Shown piece by piece: positions 16,318 through 24,738 of a DNA stretch of 64,000 nt. Numbering within the stretch: position 1 is the stretch's first letter; every line of letters begins with the position of its first letter. The translations under genes were made by a program, and so were the position numbers. Origin of the DNA: CAWCAW01 sp963714125 (GTDB lineage: Bacteria; Actinomycetota; Acidimicrobiia; Acidimicrobiales; UBA8190); contig OY970234.1 in the NCBI GenBank assembly GCA_963714125.1, positions 1,612,001 through 1,676,000 of the forward strand, read 5' to 3'. The notes under the pieces are model-generated. The model made no database searches. It saw only the letters and a program-made list of their open reading frames with translations, and was not told the origin of the DNA.

Positions 16318-17361
16318 GTGCTGACGCCCGAGGCGACAACGGGCGATGTCTCCTTTGACGTCGTCGCCATAGGCTCCGCCCTCGTCGATGTCCTGGCGTC
16401 GACCTCCGATGGGGAGCTGGAGCGGTTGGACCTGGCCAAAGGCGCCATGGCCCTCGTCGATCTGGAACGCGCCGCCTCGATCTATGGGCAGATGGGCGCC
16501 GGCACCGAGGTGTCGGGAGGCTCAGCCGCCAACACGGCGGCGGGAGTGGCCGCCCTGGGCGGCAGGGTGGGATTCATCGGCAAGGTGGCCGACGATGCCC
16601 TCGGTGAGGTCTTCCGGCGTGACATCACCGCCGCCGGCGTGACGGTTGGCACCTCACTGACGGGGGTTCCGGCCGCTTCGGAGGCCGCCGCTGCCGCCGG
16701 TGGTACCGGGCGCTGCTTGGTGCTCGTGACCGATGAGGGCGAGCGCACCATGGCCACCTATCTCGGGGTGGCTTCGACCCTCGGGCCACCCGATATCGAC
16801 GAGGAGCTGGTGGCCCAGGCGGCGGTGGTCTACCTCGAGGGCTACTTGTGGGATCTCGACCCCACCAAAGAAGCGTTGCGCCGCGCCATAGAGGTGGCCC
16901 ATGGTGCCGATGCTCTGGTGGCGTTGAGTCTTTCTGACCCGTTCTGTGTCGAACGTCACCAGCGCGAGTTCCTCGACCTGTTGCGCGAGGACATCGACCT
17001 CGTCTTCGCCAATGAAGACGAGACGCGCTTGCTCTTCGGCTCGGCGACGGGTGAGGAAGCCATAGCGGCGTTGGAAGAGACCGGCCTGCTGGCGGTGATG
17101 ACGCGCGGTGCTGCCGGTTCGGTGGTGGTTACCGCCCAAGGTGCGACGGCGGTGCCGGCCCAACAAGGCACCGTGGTGGTGGACACCACCGGTGCGGGTG
17201 ATCTGTACGCGGCGGGATTCCTCTTTGGGCTGACGCACGGCTATGACCCCGAGCGTTCGGCCCGACTCGGCACCGTGTGCGCGGCCGAGGTCATCTCACA
17301 TCTGGGGGCCCGTCCCCAGGCGGACTTGCGCGCCCTGGCCGCCGCCCACGACCTGCTTTAG
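16318..17361 (+). CDS. PfkB-family carbohydrate/adenosine kinase
   Basis: A 347-residue ribokinase-fold kinase. Near the start it reads DVVAIGSALVDVLAS, then GGSAANTAAGVAALGGRVGF (PfkB signature 1, substrate side) and, near residue 285, VVDTTGAGDLYAAGFLFGL (signature 2; the catalytic Asp is in GAGD). The layout resembles the adenosine kinase-like sugar kinases widespread in bacteria. The substrate is not determined. GTG is the start; the gene is monocistronic, converging with the hypothetical gene at 17362, whose stop lies directly against this one. Confidence 0.9.
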   Translation: MLTPEATTGDVSFDVVAIGSALVDVLASTSDGELERLDLAKGAMALVDLERAASIYGQMGAGTEVSGGSAANTAAGVAALGGRVGFIGKVADDALGEVFRRDITAAGVTVGTSLTGVPAASEAAAAAGGTGRCLVLVTDEGERTMATYLGVASTLGPPDIDEELVAQAAVVYLEGYLWDLDPTKEALRRAIEVAHGADALVALSLSDPFCVERHQREFLDLLREDIDLVFANEDETRLLFGSATGEEAIAALEETGLLAVMTRGAAGSVVVTAQGATAVPAQQGTVVVDTTGAGDLYAAGFLFGLTHGYDPERSARLGTVCAAEVISHLGARPQADLRALAAAHDLL

Positions 17362-17958
17362 CTACTTGGGGTCCTCGGCAGGCAAATAGGCCAAGTCGAG
17401 GTCGCCCAGGCGAACCAGCACCGACGCCACCCAACGCGCCAGTTGTCCCACCGGCCGGGCCAGCGTGGACGCGTCGTCCAAGGCTCGCTCATCGAGACGA
17501 AACGTCCCTTGGTAGGTGGTCTCCACCGCGAACCGCAGCACACCGCTGACATCGCGCACCTGCTCCACCACCGGGGGGGTACGCCCCAAGGTGTCGGTGC
17601 CGATCATGGGGCTCTCCTCGGGGAGACACGCCAAGACGTTGTCGAGGTCGGGCATGGCAGCCAGCCTCTGCAGGCGCAGCGTGATCTCCATGACCACCTC
17701 GGGGAAGTCCGCCGTCGGCTCACCGATCGACCACGACCGGTAAGCGCTCTGGCTCCACGTGGGCCAGTCCACCGACACATCGGCGCGCACGCGCGGGGGT
17801 TGCTCCTCTCCGGGCAGCGAATACGAGGTCTCCCAGGACACGTCACCCAAGAAGACGTCGACCTGAAAGCGTTCCTCGACAGCTTGGCGCTGCAGCAAGG
17901 CGTCTTCGAGGGCCCGTCGTGTCTGGGTGATGACGTCCACCAAAATGTGGTCGATCAT
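17362..17958 (-). CDS. Uncharacterised protein, about 198 residues
   Basis: I do not recognise a family. The 198-residue protein is acidic and soluble, with no signal peptide or membrane segment. It starts MIDHILVDVITQTRRALEDA, has a mid-region rich in Trp (SVDWPTWSQSAYRSWSIGEP), and two beta-rich stretches that both mention tolerance of a threshold-like core (EVVMEITLRLQRLAAMPDL; VRDVSGVLRFAVETTYQGTF). Codon use matches the neighbours and the frame fills the gap between two real genes, so it is a real gene. Its ATG faces the glycerophosphodiesterase gene at a distance of 27 bases. Confidence 0.75.
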   Translation of the reverse strand: MIDHILVDVITQTRRALEDALLQRQAVEERFQVDVFLGDVSWETSYSLPGEEQPPRVRADVSVDWPTWSQSAYRSWSIGEPTADFPEVVMEITLRLQRLAAMPDLDNVLACLPEESPMIGTDTLGRTPPVVEQVRDVSGVLRFAVETTYQGTFRLDERALDDASTLARPVGQLARWVASVLVRLGDLDLAYLPAEDPK

Positions 17959-17985
17959 GGCGGGTCAGAGGCTACCTTTGCCGTC

Positions 17986-18855
17986 GTGGGCGCGGCGCGA
18001 AACCTCTGGCTGGACCGGCGTGTGCTGTCGTACGCACATCAAGGCGGTGCGTGGGAGGCACCCTCGTCGACCATGTTCGCCATTCGGCGCGCCGTCGAGC
18101 TCGGTGCCACCGGCATCGAACTGGACGTGCATGGGACCGCCGACGGGCACCTGGTGGTGTGCCACGACGAAACCGTGGACCGGACCACTAACGCAACGGG
18201 TCGGATCAGCACCCTGACCCTGGCGCAACTCAAGGCGTTGGACAACGCCTACTGGTTTATCCCCGGAGCGGACGTGACCCCGGGACGCGACGCCGCCGCG
18301 TATGCGTATCGGGGCCGAGCACCCGAGGACGGTGATTTCGCCATCGCCACGCTCGACGAGGTGCTCGATTTCCTCAAAGGGCATCCATCGGTGGCGGTGA
18401 ACCTCGACATCAAGTCTTCCGCGCCCACGGTGGAGCCGTATGAGGGTCGCCTCGCCGCCGTGCTGGCCAACCACGGTTCCACCGACCGGGTGATCGTGGC
18501 GTCGTTCCTCGACGGAGCCACGGAGAACTTCGCTCGACTGGCCCCCAGCGTGGCCATCTCGGCAGGCACGCTGGCCACGGCCAACTTCTGGCGGGCGCTG
18601 CACGACGGCGAAGCGCTACCGCCCATGCCGTATGTGGCCCTACAGGTACCCACCCACCAAGGCGACCTAGTTATCGTCGACGAACAGTTCGTCGAAGCCG
18701 CCCATGGCAGTGATCTCGCCGTCCACGTGTGGACCATCAACGATGCTCAGGAGATGCAGCGCCTCGTCGCCCTGGGCGTCGACGGGATCATCTCCGACGT
18801 GCCTACCACCCTCGTCGGCGTCCTCAAAGATCAGGGTGCGACGTACCAGCCTTAG
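17986..18855 (+). CDS. Glycerophosphodiester phosphodiesterase
   Basis: A 289-residue TIM-barrel enzyme. It opens with RRVLSYAHQGGAWEAPSSTM (the family H-[RQ]-G-x-x-x-x-x-x-E-N/S motif; here HQGG with the usual Arg replaced by Gln), then GATGIELDVHGTADGHLVV and CHDETVDRTTNATG, giving the Glu, Asp and second His of the metal and catalytic site. The C-terminal part has VHVWTINDAQEMQRLVALGVDGIISDVP, also canonical. It would split glycerophosphodiesters into glycerol 3-phosphate and an alcohol. GTG at 17986 is the chosen start, because the longer frame upstream is antisense to the hypothetical gene. No signal peptide is seen. Confidence 0.9.
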   Translation: MGAARNLWLDRRVLSYAHQGGAWEAPSSTMFAIRRAVELGATGIELDVHGTADGHLVVCHDETVDRTTNATGRISTLTLAQLKALDNAYWFIPGADVTPGRDAAAYAYRGRAPEDGDFAIATLDEVLDFLKGHPSVAVNLDIKSSAPTVEPYEGRLAAVLANHGSTDRVIVASFLDGATENFARLAPSVAISAGTLATANFWRALHDGEALPPMPYVALQVPTHQGDLVIVDEQFVEAAHGSDLAVHVWTINDAQEMQRLVALGVDGIISDVPTTLVGVLKDQGATYQP

Positions 18856-18871
18856 CCGCTGTGAAGTGGGC

Positions 18872-18955
18872 TTAGCCCCGGCCGGCGTTGGGTCGCTTGC
18901 CGTGATTCGCCTTCTTCTTGCTTCGGATATTGCGCTTCACGGTTCGCTTCGACAT
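18872..18955 (-). CDS. bL37-like small ribosomal protein (27 residues)
   Basis: A 27-residue, very basic protein, MSKRTVKRN-IRSKKKANHG-KRPNAGRG in outline. The segment KANHGKRPNA matches, from memory, the C-terminal half of bL37, the small large-subunit protein found in mycobacterial ribosome structures. Thirteen of 27 residues are Lys, Arg or His, fitting an rRNA-buried peptide. The ATG is followed by a well-formed frame ending in TAA; no strong Shine-Dalgarno is visible. It sits alone between the glycerophosphodiesterase and YchF genes, on the opposite strand. A homologue search and ribosome proteomics would settle it. Confidence 0.8.
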   Translation of the reverse strand: MSKRTVKRNIRSKKKANHGKRPNAGRG

Positions 18956-18995
18956 GGGCAGAGCTTAAACCAGGGACGAGTAGCGTCGCGAAGCG

Positions 18996-20072
18996 ATGGA
19001 GCAATTAGGCCTGGTCGGCCTCCCCAACGCCGGTAAGACGTCACTTTTCAACGCCCTGACGGGGGCGAGTGCCCTGGTGGCGTCCCATCCGTTCACCACC
19101 ACCGAAAAGTCGGTGGGCATCGCCCCGCTGCCTGACCCCCGTCTGGCTGCTTTGGCGGCCATGAGCCATTCCAAGAACGTGGTGCGGGCCGGGGTGCAAG
19201 TCGTCGACATCGCCGGTTTAGTGGCCGGCTCGTCCACCGGTGAGGGACTGGGCAACCGTTTCCTGGCCGGGATCCGCGAGGTCGACGCCCTGTGCCTGGT
19301 GTTGCGGGCTTTTGAGGACGAATCGGTGGTGGGGGAAACGGACCCTCTGGAAGCGCTGGGCGTCCTGGAGCTCGAGCTCATGCTGGCCGACGCCGAGAGC
19401 ATCGAATCCCAGATCGACAAACGTCGAAGAGCGGCCAAATCCGACAAGTCGTTGCTCGGCGAGGTGGCCGCCATGGAGGTGGCCTTGCAGAGCCTCTCCG
19501 CCGGCGTGCCCCTGTACCGGGCCGGGTTCGATCCCGAGGTTCGGGTTGCCCTCAAGGGATTGTTCTTGTTGAGCGACAAACCCGTGCTGGCCGTCGTCAA
19601 CGCCAGCGATGAACAGCTCGACAAAGCCGCCGCCTTGGTGGCGCCCATCGAAGACGAGCTGGCCGGCTACGGAGAGGTGCTGGTGGTCAGCGTCCAACTC
19701 GAGGCCGAAGCGGCGCAGCTTTCTGCCGACGAGCGGGCCGAGCTCCTCGAAGGCCTCGGTCTGGGCGAAGGTGCACTGGCCCGGCTGTCGCGCTCCGCGT
19801 ATCACCTGCTCGGCCGGCGCACCTTTCTCACCACCGGCGACAAGGAGTCCCGGGCGTGGAGCTTTCGTGATGGCGCCACCGCGCCGGAATGCGCCGGGGT
19901 CATCCACTCCGATCTGCAGCGAGGCTTCATCCGCGCCGAGGTGATCCACTGGGATGAACTCATCGAGTTGGGTTCGTGGAACGCCGCCAAAGCCGTGGGC
20001 CGCCTGCGTGTCGAGGGCAAGGACTACGTGGTGGCCGACGGCGACGTGCTCGAGATCCGCTTCAACGTGTGA
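18996..20072 (+). CDS. ychF: YchF/OLA1-type ribosome-binding ATPase
   Basis: A 358-residue P-loop protein of the Obg-related YchF group. Motifs: GLVGLPNAGKTSLFNALTGA (G1), FTTTEKSVGI (G2 region), VQVVDIAGLVAGSSTGEGLG (G3), then a coiled-coil segment around residues 125-160 (ESIESQIDKRRRAAKSDK) and a C-terminal TGS domain (VIHSDLQRGFIRAEVIHWDEL..., ending DGDVLEIRFNV). YchF proteins prefer ATP because the NKxD motif is altered; here the equivalent reads PVLAVVNASDEQ. The YchF group binds ribosomes and the proteasome in eukaryotes. It is followed by a DUF192 gene at 13 bases. Confidence 0.94.
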   Translation: MEQLGLVGLPNAGKTSLFNALTGASALVASHPFTTTEKSVGIAPLPDPRLAALAAMSHSKNVVRAGVQVVDIAGLVAGSSTGEGLGNRFLAGIREVDALCLVLRAFEDESVVGETDPLEALGVLELELMLADAESIESQIDKRRRAAKSDKSLLGEVAAMEVALQSLSAGVPLYRAGFDPEVRVALKGLFLLSDKPVLAVVNASDEQLDKAAALVAPIEDELAGYGEVLVVSVQLEAEAAQLSADERAELLEGLGLGEGALARLSRSAYHLLGRRTFLTTGDKESRAWSFRDGATAPECAGVIHSDLQRGFIRAEVIHWDELIELGSWNAAKAVGRLRVEGKDYVVADGDVLEIRFNV

Positions 20073-20085
20073 GGTCGATACGAAG

Positions 20086-20433
20086 GTGAGCGCCGGAGGG
20101 TGGCTGCTGCGGCAAGGCGTCGTGCTGGCGACCGTCGAAACCGCCGACACTCCGTTCTCGCGCATGCGCGGGCTGTTGGGACACTCGTCGTTCGAAGGCG
20201 GGTTCCTATTGACCCGGACGCGATCGGTGCACACCCTGGGCATGCGGTTTGCCATCGATGTGGCCTTTTTGGACCGGGAGCTGATCGTCATTGACGTCGT
20301 GACCTTGTCCCCCTGGCGCGTGGCCCTGCCCCGCCGACGTGGTCGCAGCGTGCTCGAAGCACAAGCGGGGGCCTTCGAACGCTGGGAGTTGCGCGTCGGA
20401 GATGCCCTCGAGCTTCGTCGTCCCGAGCCGTGA
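20086..20433 (+). CDS. DUF192-family protein
   Basis: A 115-residue protein with the DUF192 core: TADTPFSRMRGLLGHSSFEG (the R-x-R/M-x-G-L-[LM] motif), FLLTRTRSVHTLGMRFAIDV (the C/S-[IV]-H-[TM]-x-[FG]-M motif) and VAFLDRELIVIDVVTLSPWR. The family function is unknown; other members have a lipoprotein or signal sequence, but this one has none and is cytosolic. The ending PRRRGRSVLEAQAGAFERWEL-type segment is the usual family C-terminus. It sits between ychF and rsmI and overlaps rsmI by four bases (GTGA). Confidence 0.85.
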   Translation: MSAGGWLLRQGVVLATVETADTPFSRMRGLLGHSSFEGGFLLTRTRSVHTLGMRFAIDVAFLDRELIVIDVVTLSPWRVALPRRRGRSVLEAQAGAFERWELRVGDALELRRPEP

Positions 20434-21308
20434 CCGGGGACGGGCCGACCACTGACGCATCGCTGACGGGCACGCTGGTGCTGGTGGCCACGCCCATCGG
20501 CAATCTTGGCGACCTGTCGCCGCGCGCTCGCCAGGTCCTGGCCGATGCCGACATGGTGTGTTGCGAGGACACCCGGCGCACGCGCCAGCTCCTCACCTAT
20601 GCCGGGATCAGCGGGCGACGGCTGACCTCCCTGCACGGGCATAACGAGGCCTCGCGTCTCGCCGAGGTGGTGGCCATGTTGGAGAACGGGGCCACTGTGG
20701 CGGTGGTCAGTGACGCCGGCACCCCCGCCATCTCCGATCCGGGGGCCCGACTGGTAGCCGCCGCCGCCGAGGCGGGGGCCACGGTGACGGTGGTGCCGGG
20801 GCCGAGTGCGGTGCTGGCCGCCTTGGTGGCGAGCGGCCTGCCCACGGAACGGTTTTGCTTCGAGGGGTTCTTGCCCCGACGAGGAGCCCTTCGTCACCAG
20901 CGCATCGAAGAGCTGGCCACCGAAATGCGCACCGCGGTGGTGCTCGAGGCGCCCGGGCGAGTGGCGCCCACCTTGGCCGAGCTGGCCATCGCCTGCGGTG
21001 CCGAGCGTCGTGTCGTGGTGGCGCGCGAGCTCACCAAGGTGCACGAGGAGCTGTGGCGAGGAACGCTGGCCGAAGCCGAGGCCCATTTCGCCACCAAAGC
21101 CGTGCGCGGCGAGGTCGTCATCGTCCTCGATGGCGCCGCACCAGCGCCCGAGCCCAGCGACGCACTCATCATGGCCGCGCTCGAAAAACACCTGGCTCAG
21201 GGCGAGACACTGAGTGACGCCGCTCGATCGGTGGCCCAGGCGCTACAGGTCGGCCATCGACGGGCATACCAACTGGCCCTCGGCCTTCCCGAGGGTCCAC
21301 CCGGCTAG
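20430..21308 (+). CDS. rsmI: 16S rRNA (cytidine(1402)-2'-O)-methyltransferase RsmI
   Basis: A 292-residue tetrapyrrole-methylase-fold enzyme. It starts with LVLVATPIGNLGDLSPRA (the PIGN-L signature), then CCEDTRRTRQLLTYAGI and SLHGHNE, VAVVSDAGTPAISDPGARLV (the GTP-x-I-S-DPG motif) and VPGPSAVLAALVASGLPTER. It adds the 2'-O-methyl group on C1402 in the decoding centre using SAM, a modification that supports decoding fidelity. The C-terminal extension (ALEKHLAQGETLSDAARSVA...) is the usual helical domain. It starts at GTG inside the DUF192 stop codon. Confidence 0.95.
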   Translation: MTGDGPTTDASLTGTLVLVATPIGNLGDLSPRARQVLADADMVCCEDTRRTRQLLTYAGISGRRLTSLHGHNEASRLAEVVAMLENGATVAVVSDAGTPAISDPGARLVAAAAEAGATVTVVPGPSAVLAALVASGLPTERFCFEGFLPRRGALRHQRIEELATEMRTAVVLEAPGRVAPTLAELAIACGAERRVVVARELTKVHEELWRGTLAEAEAHFATKAVRGEVVIVLDGAAPAPEPSDALIMAALEKHLAQGETLSDAARSVAQALQVGHRRAYQLALGLPEGPPG

Positions 21309-21350
21309 GGCCTCCCGGGCTCGTCGGCTCCCGGGGCGCTGGAGAGCCTT

Positions 21351-21385
21351 CACGGGGACGCCCCCGTGGCCCCATGAGGGGGGCC
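21351..21385 (+). other. Two tandem GC-rich hairpins before metG
   Basis: CACGGGG-(4)-CCCCGTG (21351-21368) is immediately followed by GGCCCC-(6)-GGGGCC (21368-21385) in the 136-bp gap between rsmI and metG. The first loop is ACGC-like and no U-run follows, so they are not a textbook terminator. They could weaken read-through or shape the metG leader. Confidence 0.35.
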
Positions 21386-21444
21386 ATCGGCGCGTCATCG
21401 CCTCGTCGCCCTGAGCGGACCTCGCTGCTCGGTACCCTGGGGCG

Positions 21445-23004
21445 GTGCCCCGCTTCTTTGTGACCACGCCGATCTACTACGTCAACGACGCTCCCCACGT
21501 CGGCCACGCCTACACCACGGTCACCGCCGACGCCCTGGCCCGCTGGCACCGCCTCTGCGGTGAGGACGTCTTCTTCCTCACCGGCACCGACGAGAACGGC
21601 GAAAAGGTGGCCCGGGCCGCCGCCGAGCACGGGGCCACCCCGAAGGAGTGGGTGGACGCCACCTCGGCGCGATTCGTGGCGGCCTGGGAGAAGCTGAACG
21701 TCTCCAACGACGACTTCATTCGCACCACCGAGCCCCGTCATCACCGTGCCGTGCAGCACTTCCTGCAGAAGATCTACGACAACGGCTACATCGAGTCGGG
21801 GACCTACAGCGGCTGGTACTGCGTGGGATGTGAGGCCTACAAAGACGAGGCCGAACTCCTCGAGGGTCGCATCTGCCCAGACCATCTGGTGCCGGTGGAA
21901 TGGCTCGAGGAGCAGAACTACTTCTTCAAGCTCAGCGCCTTCCAACAACGGCTGTTGGATTGGTACGACTCCCATCCCGACGTGGTGCTCCCCGGGATCC
22001 GGCGCAACGAAGCCGTCGGGTTCATCAAGGGGGGTCTCGATGACATCTCCATCACCCGCACGTCGACAACGTGGGGGGTGCCGGTCCCCTGGGACCACAA
22101 CCACGTCTTTTACGTCTGGTACGACGCGCTGGTCAACTATCTGACGGCCATCGGCTACGGAGAAGGCCCCGACCGTTTCGCGTTGTGGTGGCCGTCGGTG
22201 CACCACCTGCTGGCCAAGGACATCATTCGCTTCCACTGCGTGTGGTGGCCGGCCATGTGCATGGCGGCGGGCATCGACCCCCCGCGCCAGCTGATCGTTC
22301 ATGGCTGGCTCCTGGTGGGGGGCAAGCGTCTATCCAAGACGCGCATCCGTGAGTCGGCGCTGGAAAACGACGGCGACGACGAGGTGGCGGTGAAGCTCAC
22401 CGACATCGCCCCCGACCTTCTCGTCGACGATTTCGGCGTCGATGCCGTCCGCTATTACTTGCTGCGCGACACCTCCCTCGGTGCCGACGGCGAGTTCTCC
22501 TACGAAGGCATCAACACCCGTTACAACGCTGATCTGGCCAACAACCTGGGCAACCTGGTGTCGCGGGTGGCCACGGTGGTGGGATCGAAATGCGCGGGCG
22601 TGGGTCCCGCCCCGGACCCGCACAGCCCTTTGGCGGCGGTGGCGTCCGAAGTTGTCACCGAGACGGTCGCCGCGTGGGCGCAGTTCCAACCGCATCTGGC
22701 GCTGGAAGCCACGTGGCGACTCATCCGCGAGACCAACGCCGAGCTCGAGGCCACCGAGCCTTGGAAGGCCGACCCCGGTCCGGCCACCGACGCCGTTCTC
22801 GGCAGCGCGCTCGAGGCGCTGCGCATCGTGGCGTTGTTGGCGTCGCCGGCCCTGCCCGAGACGTGCGCCACCATCTGGAGCCGGTTGGGTCTGTCCGGAC
22901 GTCCCCAAGACAGCGTCGTTCCCGCTGACGCCGCCTGGGGCGGTTACCCGGGGGGTCTGCCTGTCGACAAGGGAGCACCACTGTTCCCGCGCCGTTCGCC
23001 GTGA
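21445..23004 (+). CDS. metG: Methionyl-tRNA synthetase
   Basis: A 519-residue class I synthetase. The HIGH motif is HVGHAYT in YVNDAPHVGHAYTTVTADAL; TGTDENGEKVARAA follows. The Zn-finger insert has CVGCEAYKDEAEL and RICPDH, i.e. a reduced set of cysteines. The KMSKS loop is GGKRLSKT, with Arg-Leu in place of Met, and is followed by an extra acidic stretch (ENDGDDEVAVKLTD) before FGVDAVRYYLLR, where most MetRS run directly on. The C-terminal dimerisation domain of E. coli MetG is absent, which is usual for the short bacterial form. It charges tRNA-Met with methionine. It starts at GTG, and tatD overlaps its stop (GTGA). Confidence 0.95.
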   Translation: MPRFFVTTPIYYVNDAPHVGHAYTTVTADALARWHRLCGEDVFFLTGTDENGEKVARAAAEHGATPKEWVDATSARFVAAWEKLNVSNDDFIRTTEPRHHRAVQHFLQKIYDNGYIESGTYSGWYCVGCEAYKDEAELLEGRICPDHLVPVEWLEEQNYFFKLSAFQQRLLDWYDSHPDVVLPGIRRNEAVGFIKGGLDDISITRTSTTWGVPVPWDHNHVFYVWYDALVNYLTAIGYGEGPDRFALWWPSVHHLLAKDIIRFHCVWWPAMCMAAGIDPPRQLIVHGWLLVGGKRLSKTRIRESALENDGDDEVAVKLTDIAPDLLVDDFGVDAVRYYLLRDTSLGADGEFSYEGINTRYNADLANNLGNLVSRVATVVGSKCAGVGPAPDPHSPLAAVASEVVTETVAAWAQFQPHLALEATWRLIRETNAELEATEPWKADPGPATDAVLGSALEALRIVALLASPALPETCATIWSRLGLSGRPQDSVVPADAAWGGYPGGLPVDKGAPLFPRRSP

Positions 23005-23849
23005 CCAGTTCGGCGGGACCTCGTCGGGCCGGTGACGGCACGTGGTTCGACTCGCATTGCCATCTACAGGATCGGTACCGCCCCGACGGGCTCGACGTGC
23101 TCAGCGCCGTGTCCGAAGCTCGCCAGGCGGGGGTGGCCGGGATCGTCTGCGTGGGCACCGACGCCGAGAGCTCTCGACAGGCCGTGGCCGTCGTGGATCA
23201 GATCCGCGGCGTCTCGGTGTCCCCGGGCGACGTGGCCTTCGAGGCATGGGCCACCGTCGGGCTCCATCCGCACGAGGCATCCCACGCAGTGGCGGGTGTC
23301 GAGGAGGTCCTGGCCGAGGTGGTGGCGTCGGGGACCAACACGGTGGTGGCGGTGGGGGAGTGCGGGCTCGACTACCACTACGACCATTCCCCTCGCCATG
23401 CCCAGCGCCAGGCTTTTGCCGCCCAGATCGCGCTGGCGCATCGGTACGCGCTCACGTTGGTGGTGCACACCCGAGCCGCGTGGGACGACACCTTCGACGT
23501 GTTGCGCGCCGAAGGAGTACCGCCGCGCACCGTGTTGCACTGCTTTACCGGCGGCGTGGACGAGGCGAGACGCTGCCTCGATATGGGCGCCTTTGTGTCG
23601 TTCAGTGGGATCGTCACCTTCAAGAACGCCGACGATGTGCGCGCCGCCGCCGCGCTCTGTCCCCTCGACCGTTTGCTGGTCGAGACCGATGCGCCTTTTT
23701 TGGCGCCCACTCCACATCGCGGTGAGCAGAACCAACCGGCGTGGGTTCCCATCGTGGGGCAAGCGGTGGCGGCGGTGAAGGGGATTACGGCTGAGGAGCT
23801 GGCGATCACCTCGACGGCGGCGGTGCGTGCGGCGTTTGCCATCGGGTGA
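23001..23849 (+). CDS. tatD: TatD-family deoxyribonuclease/hydrolase
   Basis: A 282-residue metal-dependent hydrolase. It has FDSHCHLQ (metal ligands His-x-His) at about residue 16, TVGLHPHEA, GECGLDYHYDHSP (Glu metal bridge), VVHTRAA, TVLHCFTGGVDEA and, near residue 235, LVETDAPFLAP followed by RGEQNQP. All TatD motifs are intact. The family is linked to 3'-5' DNA exonuclease activity and D-aminoacyl-tRNA or oxidative-damage repair in various species. The metG-tatD-rsmA-ispE order is a classical bacterial block. GTG start overlapping the metG stop. Confidence 0.93.
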   Translation: MTSSAGPRRAGDGTWFDSHCHLQDRYRPDGLDVLSAVSEARQAGVAGIVCVGTDAESSRQAVAVVDQIRGVSVSPGDVAFEAWATVGLHPHEASHAVAGVEEVLAEVVASGTNTVVAVGECGLDYHYDHSPRHAQRQAFAAQIALAHRYALTLVVHTRAAWDDTFDVLRAEGVPPRTVLHCFTGGVDEARRCLDMGAFVSFSGIVTFKNADDVRAAAALCPLDRLLVETDAPFLAPTPHRGEQNQPAWVPIVGQAVAAVKGITAEELAITSTAAVRAAFAIG

Positions 23850-23864
23850 GTTAGTGATGGCCCG

Positions 23865-24719
23865 GTGACGTTGTCTCCCCGTGAGGTACATGAGCTCCTC
23901 GACACGTACGGACTTCGTCCCAGCCGGGCCCTGGGCCAAAACTTCGTGGCCGACGCCAATACGGTGCGACGCATCGTGCGCCTGGCCGACGTCCATGGCG
24001 GTGACGCCGTGGTCGAGATCGGCGCCGGCTTAGGGTCGCTGTCCCTGGCGTTGGCGGAAACGGGCGCACGCGTGGTGGCCGTGGAGATCGACGGGCGCCT
24101 GCTGCCGGCGCTGCGTTCCCAGGTGGAGCCCCACGGCGTGGAGGTTGTCCACGGCGACGCCTTGGAACTCGACTGGGAGGCCCTGCTCGGCGCTGCATCG
24201 GGCGCCCCTGATTCGGCCCCGTGGAGCCTGGTGGCCAACCTGCCGTACAACGTGGCTGTCCCGGTGGTGGCACGCGTGCTCGACGAGGCTCCGTCCATCA
24301 CCCGCCTGCTGGTGATGGTGCAACGCGAGGTGGGTGAACGGCTGGCGGCGGGCCCTCACAGTCGTGCCTATGGAGCCGTGTCGGTGAAAGTGGCGTATCA
24401 CGCCGAGGCCCGTCTGGTGGGCCGAGTGCCGGCGTCGGTGTTCGTGCCTCGACCGAACGTCGAGTCGGTGTTGGTACAGATGACGCGGCGACCGTCGCCG
24501 GCAGTGGATCCCGATGCGGTTCCCGCCGCTCGTCTCTTTGCCGTGGTGCGGGCCGGGTTCGCGCATCGACGAAAGATGTTGCGGGTGGCGTTGGCCGACG
24601 TCGTCGATCCGGGTGCTTTCGCGCCGGCCGGCGTTGACCCTACGTGGCGAGCCGAGGATCTCGCCGTTGACCAGTGGGGGAGACTGGCGGCGTGCGACCT
24701 CGAGCTGACGCGCCGGTGA
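23865..24719 (+). CDS. rsmA: 16S rRNA adenine dimethyltransferase RsmA (KsgA)
   Basis: A 284-residue rRNA adenine N6-dimethyltransferase. It opens YGLRPSRALGQNFVADANTV (family start), then AVVEIGAGLGSLSLALAETG (SAM motif I), VVAVEIDGRLLPAL, VHGDALELDWEAL and SLVANLPYNVAVPVV with the catalytic NLPY motif. The C-terminal part has VFVPRPNVESVLVQM (the P-x-P-x-V-x-S motif). It dimethylates A1518 and A1519 in the 16S 3' helix. It is a GTG start 15 bases after tatD, within the metG-tatD-rsmA-ispE block. Confidence 0.95.
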   Translation: MTLSPREVHELLDTYGLRPSRALGQNFVADANTVRRIVRLADVHGGDAVVEIGAGLGSLSLALAETGARVVAVEIDGRLLPALRSQVEPHGVEVVHGDALELDWEALLGAASGAPDSAPWSLVANLPYNVAVPVVARVLDEAPSITRLLVMVQREVGERLAAGPHSRAYGAVSVKVAYHAEARLVGRVPASVFVPRPNVESVLVQMTRRPSPAVDPDAVPAARLFAVVRAGFAHRRKMLRVALADVVDPGAFAPAGVDPTWRAEDLAVDQWGRLAACDLELTRR

Positions 24720-24738
24720 GCGTCACGGAGTACGGCTG

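Noticed and set aside
17443..17985. Upstream extension of the glycerophosphodiesterase gene
   Set aside because: This part is antisense to the 198-residue hypothetical gene and shows no homology-like motifs; GTG at 17986 starts right before the conserved domain.
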